Below are positions 10,177 to 22,896 of a stretch of 64,000 nucleotides of DNA, in pieces. Source of the DNA: Amoeboaphelidium protococcarum (Eukaryota; Aphelidiomycota; Aphelidea). The stretch spans positions 1,302,001-1,366,000 of the forward strand of contig JALECJ010000005.1 in NCBI GenBank assembly GCA_023515745.1, written 5' to 3'. A model generated the notes under the pieces. It was not told where the DNA came from. It saw nothing but the letters and a program-made list of their open reading frames with translations, and did no database searches. Position numbers and translations under genes: made by a program. Each line of letters begins with the position of its first letter. Within the stretch, counting starts at the first letter, position 1.

Positions 10177-13100
10177 CATCAGAGTCATCCTGCACATCTG
10201 ATCGAAGTGCACCAGAATCGGCGGTATCAGGAGAAACACTTTCATACTATTCATCGTTGCCGAAAGCATCAGAATCAGCGTACGTATCATAAACAGATAT
10301 AACTCTCGAGTGACGATCACCAGCTTTCCACATGATGTTGGACAACTTTTCAATGTGAGGAATCACTTGCAAATCGGCATTAGGAGATTCGGCACCGTCC
10401 GGATGAGCACTGGATGGAATATCACTGTATCTTGAAGAAGCCGTATTGATGTCCAACTCATTAAACACGTGATCGATATTCGCAAACTTGCGCAAATCCT
10501 AACTATGTCTCTTGTCTTAGAGGATCTACTTCTCTCTGTCAATCACATCCTTCTAAGCCGATTCTTCATACAGCTTGCTATTTCTGTTAGATCCACCAGT
10601 CTTTAGAGAGCTAAATCGCCAGGAGTTGGAGCGACTTCCAAAATCGAACGTGGGTAGAAGAGTTCCGTACTCAGGAGCAGCGGAGATATCCTTCACCTAG
10701 TTAGACTATTTCTTTTGCAATTACTTTTCAATTACAGAGTCAGATTATACGGTGTCTTGAGCATTTTCCTAAACCACAGCTTCCAGCTGCTCCTTCGGCT
10801 AGATTATATCAGACTGTGATTCCTCAGGAGCAATATAGACACTCAACGCTTTCAAGTTTCTCTCAGCCTTATTGTTATCGCCATCTTTGTCTGAATTGAC
10901 CCAGAAGATGAACTCGAAATCAGCCATCATGAGCATAAATACACCTGCAGGGACGTGCATCGTTGGAGCAAAGACAATACCAACATTGCGGGCAGTCATT
11001 TTATTAACATCAGAATGTTGTACAATATTGATAAGATGAGCAATCAAGAACCTCAGTATAGTGTAATTTTGCATTGGCAACAAAGACACCAGACGCGCCA
11101 GCTCAATAGAGCGGTCAGAAACTTGAGTCAGGTCAGTGACATGCATAAACTGGCGATGAAGCTCGGGAGTTAACAAGCTAGAAGGCATTGATCTTAGATA
11201 GAGCTTTAACAGACCAGCAACAACATGTACATCAGGCTGAGGCTTCATCTTAGTTAAATCAATATCGCGCTCGGAATCAAATTTCGACTGCAGTTCGTTC
11301 ATCTCAGACACAGAGCCACTCAGACGATAAATACCCTCCTCCATGTAAGCTTTCTTATACTCCAAATAATCAATACATCGGTAAAGCACAGATGGCAACT
11401 GTTAGTCTTCACCATTGACTTTGGCAAAGTTCTCAGGCAGATTCAGCGGAGCTCCGAAAAGACTCTTACGATTTAGCGGCTTAACATCACTCGCAATTGG
11501 CTCTTTACCTTTTAGCTGAGAGGATGCCCAGTCAACCAAACGAGATGCACGAGACTTTTACTCAAACTACTCTTACATCTCATTAGCTAATGATTTATCT
11601 TGTTTTTGAGTGTTCCCATCAGCTGCAGAGCCACTACCCACGACGGAAGTGGACTTGCTATTACTGTAAGAATAATTAGCTAATTTAGCACCTCTTGACA
11701 TGGAATTACTTTGAGATCTCTACTGCTACTTCTAAGTGAGATTAGCTTGATACATTGCATATGTTGCAAAGCCAGAGCGGAGGAACTGGATTTATTCAGA
11801 GATAAAATACACCCAATAATCACGCTCAAAGTCACTCTCCGCGCACAAGATTACCTTCCTTGGCTAACGATCCGATGCTTCATTCTTGTCCTGTATAGAA
11901 TTCTCAGAGATCAGCAAACCATGCCTGTACTGACCATTCGATGACTTGTCAGCTGATTTCTGATCCTTCTGTCGGGCCACTTTGGCGCCATTCAGATTAA
12001 CAGATCCAAGAGGTTTCAAAATTTGAGACATATCACTAAAGGTCAAGGAGTCTGCAACAGCAGCCGCGTGCTCCTGACTCTCGTAGTAGTCAAAGCGGTT
12101 TGTACTGAGCACAAAGTAGCGGCGCTTCCATTGACCAAAGTTGCGGCCCTTCTTTGCCAGATAGCCTTCATGCAGACTGTCGGAGAATACATGGATTCGG
12201 CTCTTGTCAGTCAACTCCAGAACATCAGTAGAGAGGAATTCATAGACATCATCAGGGCGATGACCAGTCTCACTGATAACACCAGAAAGATAAATCTCCA
12301 GTGCCATACGCCTTTTATCTGCCTTACTAGGAGACAGCTTCGTCTAGCCACTAAATAGCTTTTAAGAAGGCTCTTGGCCAATCTTTTCTACGGCATGTTC
12401 TGGGTGATGTTACTTAACCAAACTGTGCAACTCTAGAAAGTCAGAGTAGCGCTTTTACACGTGCCACAACGGTCTCTTGCCATCCATAACAGCGATGACA
12501 TAGACGGTGTACTCCACATTGAATTCATTCAGTCTCACAGCAGAATACAGCACTGAAATACGCAAGTCGTTAGCAGAAGATACCGCAAAAAACCTCTCCT
12601 CCACAGTCTGAGGAAATTGAGAAGGCCCAGCATTACTTTTCACACTTCCAGAAGTACCATACTAAGATGCCTCTTCCCCCTTCTTGATCATATCCTGATT
12701 TTACAAGGGAGCATCATTAGCCTGACTAGCAACATCACCGGTGGGATTTTAGTTACGTGTATCGTCTGTCGCATCAGCAGGACCCGATTCGGAAACCTCT
12801 GGAAGATCCTTATCAAGAGACAAAGGGCTCACCTTTTCTGAAGGCTCACCTTTCTCCTCAACATTTTATGAGCTATCATTTACGTCCTTGTCAGCTACTT
12901 ATCCACCAAGATCAAGCTTGAAATCAAAAGGAATCTCAGGCACGAAAGAGAATGTCCTGTCAGCCTTCTTATCACTATTTTCTTTGTTATCGGTGCCAAT
13001 GAAAGAGTTAATATTGGATGATTTATTACCAGTGCCGCCAAGAGTAGACTTTCTAGCGGACTTTCGCTGATTGCCAGGCTTTCCCTTTGCCTTTTTTGGA

Positions 13101-13750
13101 CGTGATCGCATCGAGTTGGTGGTATTGCCTTCACTTACGGAATTCATCGTTGACTATTCATTAGAGCTCACTGGCTACAAACCGTCTTGTGCAAAGCTAA
13201 ACTTTAGAGGCGCAACTTGATCTTCTGTTTCATGTCGATCATCAGTCTTTGACGCGTCTTCATCATAATCTTACTCGCGATCACTTTATTACTACAGCTT
13301 CAGGTCCAGAGGAGCAATGAAATCAGTGACGGGCATGTCGCGAGTGTTGAGTCTCTTTGGCGTGTATGATGCCTGCTCCGGAATACTGGTGTCATTATTA
13401 TCATCCAATGAAAGCTTCCTCTCTTGGTCACGCGTGCGATTAACACCAATTTCAGATACCGATTCAGACTCGGGCAAGTCAAACACAGATTACTCGTCAG
13501 CATCACCAGTGGAGGAGTTATCCTTTTACAGAGAAAATAACTACACTGCGGGGTTTTTAACTCTTTCCAATTCAATAATCTAATTCTTCAGCTCCAGGTT
13601 ATCATTAAGCATTTGCTCATTAGATTCTCTCAATTCATTCATTTCTTCATATTGCGCTTACACCACATTCCACAACATTACGGTTTGGGATCTCAAGGTG
13701 TCTCGCTCTGAAACAAGCTATTCCATCAACTCTTTAACAGCTTTATTCAT
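10148..13750 (-). CDS. PX-PH-RhoGAP protein, Bem3-like
   Basis: 1,200 residues in one exon. The order is an N-terminal coiled coil (residues 1-70), a long low-complexity acidic/Ser region, a PX domain (about 386-512, with HVQKRYSDFLELH), a PH domain (about 527-660, with GYLAKKG and WKRRYFVL) and a RhoGAP domain (about 785-955). The catalytic arginine finger is in EGIYRLSG (R809). The acidic tail ends FEDDDM. PX-PH-RhoGAP in this order is the architecture of yeast Bem3, a Cdc42 GAP in polarity control. PX and PH suggest phosphoinositide-dependent membrane recruitment. The start is the first ATG of the coiled coil; the frame is open further upstream without an ATG. Confidence 0.88.
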
Positions 13751-14043
13751 ATTAATGATATTGTTTTATATTTCTTCTTGTATATTAAATACAGCTGTAG
13801 TGATTAAACAGCGAAAAGAGTAGATAGATCATCCATGACTCTATAGATGGTATCAGCAATATCTGATGAGTGCATTGATTGGTTCGGTGTTAAATGTAAC
13901 TACTGTACAGTCCAATCAGACGCGACTTATATTGATCAATACTCGGTCAAATAATACTTTTTTTCGATCGTGTCAACAATTGTAGGGCAAAAAAGCTTCA
14001 ATGTAAACAAACTTTATCACACTTTGTATTTAATTGTAACTGA

Positions 14044-15663
14044 TCATTCTCTACTAGGACCAAGATCGACTGGATCATCAGGATCAGTTCCAAATCCCCA
14101 GAAATCATTATCCAGGCAGTGAAGATGAGCAATGTTGAAATAGTGAAAGCACACAGAGCCTATTGATGCAAGGCTGGATTGAGAGAGACGGCGTGGAGTA
14201 CGCGAGTTGAGCAGAGCAGGAGGAGTGTAAAGAGCTGATGATCGTTATGTATTGCTATTTTGAGGTTGATCACCATAGACAGTACCCGAATACTCTTGTT
14301 ACGGCTACGATTACTGAGGCATTGTAATAGGAACAATCGCAACGTACTTTATCACTTTTCGCAATTTTTCGTATTAATCCGGCTATTATCCATCACCACT
14401 CTAATTCTTCTACTCAAATAACTTCCGTATGTCCTGACTTGCAATCACAACAGAATGAAGTCCCCACGGACCCCAGTTGGCAGAGACAATACGCTCCGAG
14501 ATGTCAAGCACATCTTTACCATTAATCCAGTACAACGACTTTGATGGGAGCGATGATGCATTGCTTAGCATTTCATCAATAGGAGTCCCAGTAACGGGGG
14601 AGAGTGATAACGCCAACATTACCTGCTTCTCTACCAATGACATCTAAGGCTAATAAACATACAAATTTCCAGTTATAAGAGCCACATCTCTAATGGCCAT
14701 CACAGACGCCAAAATTGATTATCCACTAACATCTCCGGCTTGATTAACATGATGATCGGTTATTATTAGAGAGCCAGGATGGATGAGATAAATATCCTTG
14801 ATGTTGCCAGGTGAAATGTAAGAGTAATCACCGCGTCTATAACAGAATTCCTCGTTCATTGGTATGAGAGAATGCTTAAGAAACTTTTCAATACTCCTAA
14901 ACTGAGATGATACAGCTAGACTGGTCTTTTTCTAATTTATATCCCGCAAAGCAGTGTCAAATATATTGGGATCCATCATTTACGGATTCTATGATGATGA
15001 TGATTATGATGATTACTGACTATATTACATCTACTACAGCTGAGACGGTCTATACTCTGACGGGGCAACATTCCAGCCCAAGTATTACGCCTAACCAGGA
15101 GATTGACGTGTGAAGCTTTGAGGTGAGGTCTGAAAGGGAGATGACGCGTACGATTACGTGATAGCTGGCTATTTACTGTCAGCTGGAGGACTACTCTTGA
15201 CATGAGACCATCCAGCATTAAAATTATTCCAAGTACTTTTCTATACATCTGGCAACTACCATCTGGCGGTAGTAGGGCTTATTACATTCATGTTCTACTT
15301 ATTATTACTATGTGGTGTCCTCTTTGATCTTTAATCTCTCTTTACAAGATCACCATCAGCATTCAAATTCATATCTTTAACTCTACTCTCCACCTGATCA
15401 ATCTTTTATTGAGCATTTTATAAAGAATTTTTATGCATGTCTTTACTTCTATCATTATTATTCAAATTATCATTGTGCAGAGGTTGGGGTTGCTTCTTCT
15501 TTTTCTTTCTCCGTCTATGCTTGCTTTTACTACTCTTTTATTCTGAAGTGGCATCAGCATTAAGTGGCTACCTTTACTGTGTCTACTACTATTAATATTG
15601 TGTGCTAGATATTTCTCCCAATTTCTAATTCTACCGTTCAGACATAATGGACGGATCATGCAT
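14044..15663 (-). CDS. Unrecognised Gln-rich protein with Lys/Arg patch
   Basis: 539 residues in one frame. Visible parts are a Gln-rich N-terminus, a strongly basic patch SKHRRRKKKKQPQP near residue 50 (possible nuclear signal), a Ser/Gln/Pro-rich stretch to about residue 210, then a globular C-terminal half starting near FDTALRDINQKK. The globular part contains YWINGKDVLDISERIVSANW and ends DFWGFGTDPDDPVDLGPSRE. I recognise no family. Layout (low-complexity plus conserved-looking C-terminus) would suit an mRNA-metabolism or scaffold protein, but that is a guess. Two in-frame ATGs (15663, 15645) could start it. A pyrimidine-rich leader precedes them. Confidence 0.6.
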
Positions 15664-15754
15664 GTACCAATTGGAGGGAGTAGTGATGATAATGAAGAGA
15701 GAAATGAAAAGAGAAAAATGAAAATGTCGATATCTATTTCAATTGACAGACATA

Positions 15755-15785
15755 TATATAGAGAGAGAGAGAGAGGGAGGGAGAC
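15755..15785. repeat. (GA)n simple repeat
   Basis: An alternating GA tract with GGGA at its end, in the 229-bp interval between the Gln-rich unknown and the COPB2 stop. Probably a leader or promoter microsatellite. Confidence 0.8.
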
Positions 15786-15892
15786 ACACTTTACTTATCT
15801 CAAAAATTATAATCGATTAGATTCAGTAAAGAAACAACAACATTATTAAAGTTGAAGCTGATTTTAATCGTTCATTATTACAGAAGTGATAA

Positions 15893-18800
15893 TCACATAT
15901 TCAGAAACTCATCCAGTTCCGCATCGCCAGTTGAATGTGGCTCGTTGGCGGCGGAGAACTCATTCAGATCAATATTGCCGGCACCCTCAGCCAGCACAGC
16001 ATCCAGATCATCATCAAGCAGAGATGCTTAAGGTTCTTGTGCGGCATTAGCAACAGTATTGTTGTCATAATTATAATCCTGAAACTACTACTACCACTGC
16101 TTCTAAGGAGAGTTCGACGACTATACTGGCATGACTGCATCAACGAACAAGTCATTCTCAGGTGATTGATTGCCACCAGGCTATTATTAATTAAACTGCA
16201 TCACTGGTGGCTATTACACTGAAGGCTATTAGAACTAGCTCTGATACGCGTTCTAATTAACAAATTGTTGTGGCTAATTGTTAAAGTCTAATAGTGGCGA
16301 TCTTGTATCTTTCTGCTACGAGACTATAGGACTAGACTACTGCTAAGACTTCGGCTGCTACTGTCCAGGTGATGACGGAGACGACATCTTCTACTACAAC
16401 TAAGGACTTACTAAAGACGTACGGCCCATCATTGGTTGTGGCTATACCTATGATTACTGCACCCTGAACTAGTCCTATTCCTATTTAACAGGGGATGGAG
16501 TATCGACAACAGGAATCAGGCTTTCATCAAACTACGGCTATTGAGCTTCAACTGGAGCAATTGCAGTGGGCTACGACGACTTCTACTTCAATGGAGATTC
16601 TTATCTCTTTGGAGATACTGATATCGGCGACGCTTGCTACTACTATTGCGGCTATTTTGGCTACTGCGGCAGTGGTTGCTTATAATGACCAATACTCTGA
16701 GCAAGACCTTCAGGCAGTTACAGAGCATCAGCCACCTTTTTCATTCCATCACGGCGCAGCTGCTTCACCCATTAGTCGTAAAAGTCTGTTACACCGTCTT
16801 ACTAGTAGGTACGCGCGAATAAAGCAGCTTCTGGATATCTCTCAGCTTTACTTAGCAATTCAAGGCACTACTCAAAGTTGCTGGAAAGGAAACTGCTCAG
16901 GAAGACCAAATTAGACGTATTCTACACGGATCCGGAGCCAATTTAACCAGCCAACGTCTTCATCTTCTCAACCTCACCCAAAGAGTTATAAATCAAAAAT
17001 AGACTCGAATAATCCTTGGCATTGGAGAAGCATTCCTCAGCCACTTTAATATTCCACTATTATAGAGCAAAATCACCAACTTGTTTCCATTTGATATCTT
17101 GATTGATTGTGCGTGCAATCTAGTACGCCTGATCCAGCAACTACAACTGCAGAGACAATTCAAATTAATGCTCAACATCCGTAGTGACTTCCATTGCCAA
17201 CTGCTTCATACCCAATCCCTCCAAGAATCTGGCAATTTTGTTTCTCTGTTCATCTGTCAGATTAGGAAGTAGCTTCTAAGCTGTCGCGAAATCCTTGCGA
17301 AGTACAGCAATCTGATACTCCAAAAGAGTAAGAGACAAATTGTACGTGAAGATGTTAACATCCTTATCACAAACCACAATACGGCTCTCTTTAGGCAGAT
17401 ATCCCAACAGATGCATATTCTTGTCAAAGTGAGCAACACTATTCACCTAGCCTCCAACAAAATAATTCAACTTATTACTGGCAGTAGTATAGATGAAGCA
17501 ATCGCCGGCCCAACAGCCATTCTTGACAACCTCCGCAGTCTCAGCCACCACGTCAAAAGCCTCCTCAATACCATCCAGGGGAACATTGCCATCTGCAACC
17601 ATACTGGCCACTACGTCAGACCTGTACTTCAAAATATAATAAGAATCAGCACAGCTAATACACACAAACTCTCCATTCTCTGACCAGTACACATTAGTTG
17701 GCACAACATCGATACGTCTCACCATGGAACCACTAGACCAGTCATAAAAACACATAAATGAACCACCTTTAACACCCAACAACATCCCACCATAGATGGC
17801 ATCAGCATTAAATGGAGTAGACAGCACCAAGCGCTCCTTGAAAGCTTTAAACAACTTGATCTTGGTACCAGACTCTTTACAAGCATACTCATTACTATCA
17901 CTGCTCCATACAAACTCAAGAGCATTACCAAAACTTTTATTTCTCCAAGACAGGGCGGTGTAGATGATAAATTCGCCATCTCCACACACGACAGCAAATC
18001 TTCCATTAGGAGAATGCTGCAACGTCTACGGATACACTTCGCTATTACCCAAATCCTTAACGGCCACACTCACACGCTCTCCATCCTTGACAGTGCTGAG
18101 ATCTGCTCCTTGCAGGTGCGCCATCAGAATCTCATTCTACTTGGAGTAGACAATCTTGCCACTATTGTCCATGGACACTGACGGATCTTCACGGCCCAAA
18201 TTAATCACCACAGATCCCTCATCATAACCAATCGCCACGGCATTACTGCCCTTGTGATAAGCAATAGACCACACACGCTCGAATCCATAGTTGAGGGTAT
18301 TCTACAGTCGATAAGTTGTCGCATGCCATACGCGGACAGTTCCATCTTCAGATCCGGACAAAATAACAGGCAGGTCCGGATGAAAGCACGCAGCACAAAC
18401 ATTCTAAGTGTGACCTTCCAGTGTGGTTATGCACGTCTTTGTCTAATAGTCCCAAATCTTGACCGTCTTATCATCGGCAGCAGAGATAAGATACGGCTTC
18501 TCACCACCATTGTAGTAATCTACCCAATTAACTCCCTTCTCATGTCCTTCCAAAGTATAGTTCGGGTGAGGACTAGCAAGATTCCACACCTTGATTGTCT
18601 TATCTAGCGAGGCGGAGGCAAAAGTGTTCGAGTCCTTTGGGTTAAAGCAAACGCTCATTACATAATGCGAATGGCCTTCGAAAGTCATGACACACTTGAA
18701 CTTTTAATCCCAATTCCACATTTTGATAACCATGTCATCTGCACTACTAAGCAGAAGCGGTTGATTGGGATGAACAGCAACGGACCGAATGTAGTCAGAA

Positions 18801-19087
18801 TGAGCTTCAAAGGCAGCCACCTTCTCATGAGTGTTGTAGTTGAACACCCGCAAATTCATATCATCAGAACCTACGACAAACCAGCTCTTTCTTGCTATAA
18901 ACTTACCACAGCGACTAGGTTGATCACATACCTCAAAAGTCTTGAGCAGAGTCTACAGTTCATAATTCCAAATGTGACATTGACCATTGTACAAGCTGAC
19001 CAGAAGCCACGGCTCAGAGGGATGAAAGTCCACACATTTAACTCTATCTGAGCGATTGGAGAGAGTCTTTTTAATTTACAGCTGCAT
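15893..19087 (-). CDS. Coatomer subunit beta-prime (COPB2/Sec27)
   Basis: 1,064 residues, intronless. The first WD40 propeller starts [20 protein letters not shown] and carries repeats such as [26 protein letters not shown] and [14 protein letters not shown] second propeller and helical solenoid follow ([27 protein letters not shown]). This matches beta'-COP, which in the COPI coat binds dilysine retrieval signals. Residues from about 800 on form a Gln/Pro/Ser-rich tail, mostly encoded by TAG, longer than in human (906) or yeast (889) proteins. The tail ends with acidic blocks and DELDEFLNM. Its divergent neighbour starts 1.06 kb away. Confidence 0.95.
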
Positions 19088-20143
19088 TTACTACTGTCAA
19101 AAGATAAGCTAGGTACTTGACTTTATTTTAAAGTTTAGAGTGTTGCAATACTGGATAAAGTTACTTGACTGATAGAACCACTCGCAAAGAAACAAAAGAG
19201 AGAAATCGAACGAGAAGACTTTGAGCGAGAAGGAGACTGCTGAAGGAGGAACTCAAGTGAGAGAACGACAGCGAGAGAGAGAGAGCGCGCAGAAAGACAG
19301 TGATTCCTCGCGTGGAACACTTCTCTGTACACTCAATTACTCGGCAATTGCTTACTTTAAATACTCTCTATTTTGATTTAGTAAAAGCAAAGACTGTTTA
19401 GTTGTAGATGAATATTGAAAGTCAGAGATATTATTTGAATAATACTGCGCTACAAACCACGTTGCATACAAGTCATACGAATATATGAATTTATAAAGAC
19501 CTCATCATTACCATTAAGCCTCAGAACGCGTTCATTTCTTCAAAAAGCATCTCTGAGTAATCGCTTCTTACGGTTTATATCCGCATACTAAGCGTCGGCG
19601 TCTAGAGAACAATGAACCAAAATTACCGTGGCATCAGAGGTGACGATATACATATACATTATATCAAGACGGAATGCATCTCAATCAACACCTCATGAAT
19701 GACGTGGCTATAACGTGGAGAGGTATTGCGTGAACAGGACCGCGCGATCTGACCCAATCAAGCGTCCGTGTGAAACAAAACGTGAATTTGAAACCGGTCG
19801 CTCGTTAAAGTCAGCCGGGCGTTGTGGCGCAGTCGTATTTTTTGTTCTCATTCAATCTATACACTTACTCTCTCTCTCTCTCACTTACTCTTAAGCAGAG
19901 GCAATTAGTCTTGCACCGTGATAAATTGGGCGTACAATTATTCTCATCGTCAAGCTTAGCCTACCGAAGAATAATAACCGTCATCTACAACAACACATCT
20001 CACTAGCTCAATTGATCCCGAGACGCGTTGTTACTCCTGCAAAATATATATATTCCTGATAGATACCTTGACCGATAGACACACATATATACAATATATC
20101 AACAACACGTTATCACTGATCTGGAATCTATTTGAATACAATT
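19088..20143. promoter_or_regulatory. Divergent promoter region, COPB2 / zinc-knuckle gene
   Basis: A 1.06-kb gene-free interval between two divergent starts. It contains GA/GAGCGC-rich sequence near 19270, ACGCGT at about 19511 and 20025, and a (CT)n tract with flanking ACTTACTCT copies near 19865-19890. No promoter element can be proven. Short open stretches are not gene-like. Confidence 0.4.
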
Positions 20144-22471
20144 ATGAATTAGAATGGAAATAATGGTGTGGTGCTGCCTGGCACGTTCAAAAGTATGCTG
20201 AATCCACAGATCAATGGTGATTTCATGATTACACTGCTCAATGTATCATCTATTCATGATCTTTTGGATGAAAAGACTGATAATAGCAATGGATCTGGAT
20301 CTGCTGATAGTGCCGATTAGACATCATCATCTGTTGGTGGAGGAGTGGAAGAGAAATAAGTTCAATAGTCTGCTGCTAATGCTCCTCTGACGCCTCCGAA
20401 TCATGCGTTAAACGCGGCGCCGACTCCATCACAGGTCACTTACTCATCAGTTATCAGTAGAGACTAGAAGGAGCGTTAGAATAGTAACAATAATAATAAC
20501 AACAGCAAAGGTGGCAAATCAGTAAGCACTTTATAAAGTAATGCATCTGCTGCCGCTGGTGGTGTTGGTGATAAAGAGTCCCCGTAAGTCAATGTGGCAG
20601 ACGCGACAGTTAATGCATCAAATAGTCTTCACACAGCTCTTCGTGATACCATCAAGGTGGCGAGATCCAACTCCGATGCTTCTAATTAGAGTGATACCTC
20701 CGCATCTGATATTTCTCATTCTCAAGAATTGACTCTGTAAGATCCATCATAGTAGTAGTAGTAGTCTCAGACTCTGGCTTATGGTAGTAGAAGAGTTTAT
20801 AAAGAGATCAAGTCCAGGATTGTGATTACTTTCAAAGGCATTCAGGAGGTTAGAAAGACTATTAATGCTACTGGTAAGATTTTGGCTGTGGAGAAGAGCG
20901 ATATCAAGTAGTATGAGATGATATTTGTTCAGGATGATTACGCACCTGGAGAGTCCTTCTTTTCAGTGACTTTCAGTAAGACCTTGGTGCATAATGATGA
21001 TGCTTTCAATGTGGCTGCATCTGCTGTTAATCAAATTGCACCTGGCGCGTTTGCTCCTGCTGGTTAGAACACTGAAAAAGGTCTCATGCTGAGTGGTCAT
21101 TATGCCATGCTACGTAATTATGATATTGGTACTGTGCGTGTTCATCTGCCTCCATCAATGATGTTGAATCATCTGTCGAGTCCTGCTATGGATTCTAAAT
21201 CTGCTGCTGCTCAGTCTGGCGGTTATGATGGTTCTGCAGTGCGCAATAGCAGTGGTGCTGGTGGTAGAAAGAAGGCTTATAGTCTGAGTACTTATCAAAT
21301 ACCAACACCTCCTATGAGTTAACAGTAATACGTTTCCGGTGCGATGTATACTCACCACCAATACCCATAGTAGTAGTAGCAGCAAATGATGCAGCAGTAG
21401 ATGTATCAACATCAGTATCCTGTACATCATGAACGCGTACATAGGCAGACTATCAGTGGTGGATATGATCCTTCGTATAGATATTTGATGTAGTCCCAGG
21501 GTGGTACTCCGCACATGTCCACACCTCCTCAGCCGACAAGATATTGCTATGGCTGTGGTGATTCTGGTCACTTGCACAAGGATTGCCCGAGAGACCAGCT
21601 GTTCTGCTATAACTGTAATCAGAATGGACATAGTAGCAAGAATTGCAAGAAGCCAAAGCCGTGGGAAATGAACTAGATGCAATATCATCAGTCTGCTGCC
21701 ACTCCACAGTTGCCACCTCCTGCTATGGTTACACAGTCCGGAATGTACGACTCTACTTGGAATATGAATGGCCTGTCTGATTCATTGACCAACTCTGCTG
21801 GTACTCCAAACTTTAATATATCCGGTGCTAGTCAAAGTGGTGTCTCTAATGGAGGTGGTTTTGGAAGTTCTACCGGCGCCTTAATGAAGAGTAAATGGTC
21901 ACCTGCCCTGGTAGCTGATTCCCCTGTGATGAATAACAGTATTGGTGCATCATCTACTGGTGGTAACGGAAACGCAGCACCTCATTAGTAACAGTAACAA
22001 CAATCTCAATAGTAGTAATTATAGTAGCAGCAATATTAGTATTAGCCACAATAGCCACGTCAGTCTTAAATGCAGAATCTAAGTTAAAGTAGTGTCAAGA
22101 ATGCTCCTAGTTTGTTGTCTTCCAGTAGTAAGTCTTTTAATGGTTATTCTAGTGCTTTGTTTGGTTCAGCGTTTAGTAGTAGTGGTTACAGTCCTTTGGT
22201 TAGTAACAATGGTAATGGTAGTATTAATAGCAGTAATAACAGCAATTTCAGTATTGGCAGTGGCAATAACTTTGGTTCTGGCTCAAGAGGTGGTTCATAG
22301 ACGTATTCTTACTCTAGTCCATTGCAGATGGTGTCTGAAATGGACGAGGAGCTGCGTTTGGAAGATTTATAAACCCAATCAGATCCGTCCTTCATGGATT
22401 AGCGCGTAAACTAAGCAAACTAGATTCATCATTAGAAACAGTAGTAGCAAGGGAATAAAAGTTCTGAATGA
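20144..22471 (+). CDS. Gln/Asn/Ser-rich protein with two CCHC zinc knuckles
   Basis: 775 residues in one frame ending at TGA. A low-complexity N-terminus precedes a conserved-looking segment (about residues 215-310, with YKEIKSRIVITFKGIQEV and DDYAPGESFFSVTFSKT). Two CCHC zinc knuckles follow at about 468-481 (CYGCGDSGHLHKDC) and 488-501 (CYNCNQNGHSSKNC). Long Gln-, Asn-, Ser- and Gly-rich tracts flank them. Gln runs are largely TAG repeats. CCHC knuckles of this kind bind single-stranded RNA or DNA, and prion-like tracts suggest a granule-associated RNA-binding protein. No catalytic domain is seen. Confidence 0.72.
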
Positions 22472-22896
22472 AGTTGAAATGTTGAAGGGGTATCGCCGAT
22501 CTTTTACTGTCTATCTATCTATTAATCTATTTTGATTGATATGATTGATGGTTGGATTGGATTGGTGTCCATGGCGCGGCTGAATGATTGACTGATGATT
22601 GACGTTAAAAAACAATGATATAATGCGTATACGACGCGATGAAATGATAATGATAAACAAAAGACTAAATAAAAATATAATTCTATGCAGATAATTCTTC
22701 ACTTTTATCATTGCAACTGTCAGGGCGTCTTAACTATGATCGCAGGTTAACCGCGTGTGTATCATTTCTATGGCAACGACGTATTGTGGGAGGTGATTAG
22801 CATTCCACAAATTCATGCTTTTGATTTTACAATATCATGTAAGTGTGTAAGTGTATCTAGTTGAAGTAGTATAGTAGCAGTATAAATCAACAAAGA
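22472..22896. other. Intergenic, GATT-rich
   Basis: Contains CTAT and GATT(G) short tandem motifs around 22505-22600. No gene is apparent. The 3' part should hold the promoter of the following membrane protein. Confidence 0.4.

Noticed and set aside
18630..18650. GTTCGAGTCC resembling a tRNA T-loop
   Set aside because: It is within the WD40 coding region of COPB2 and no tRNA fold surrounds it.
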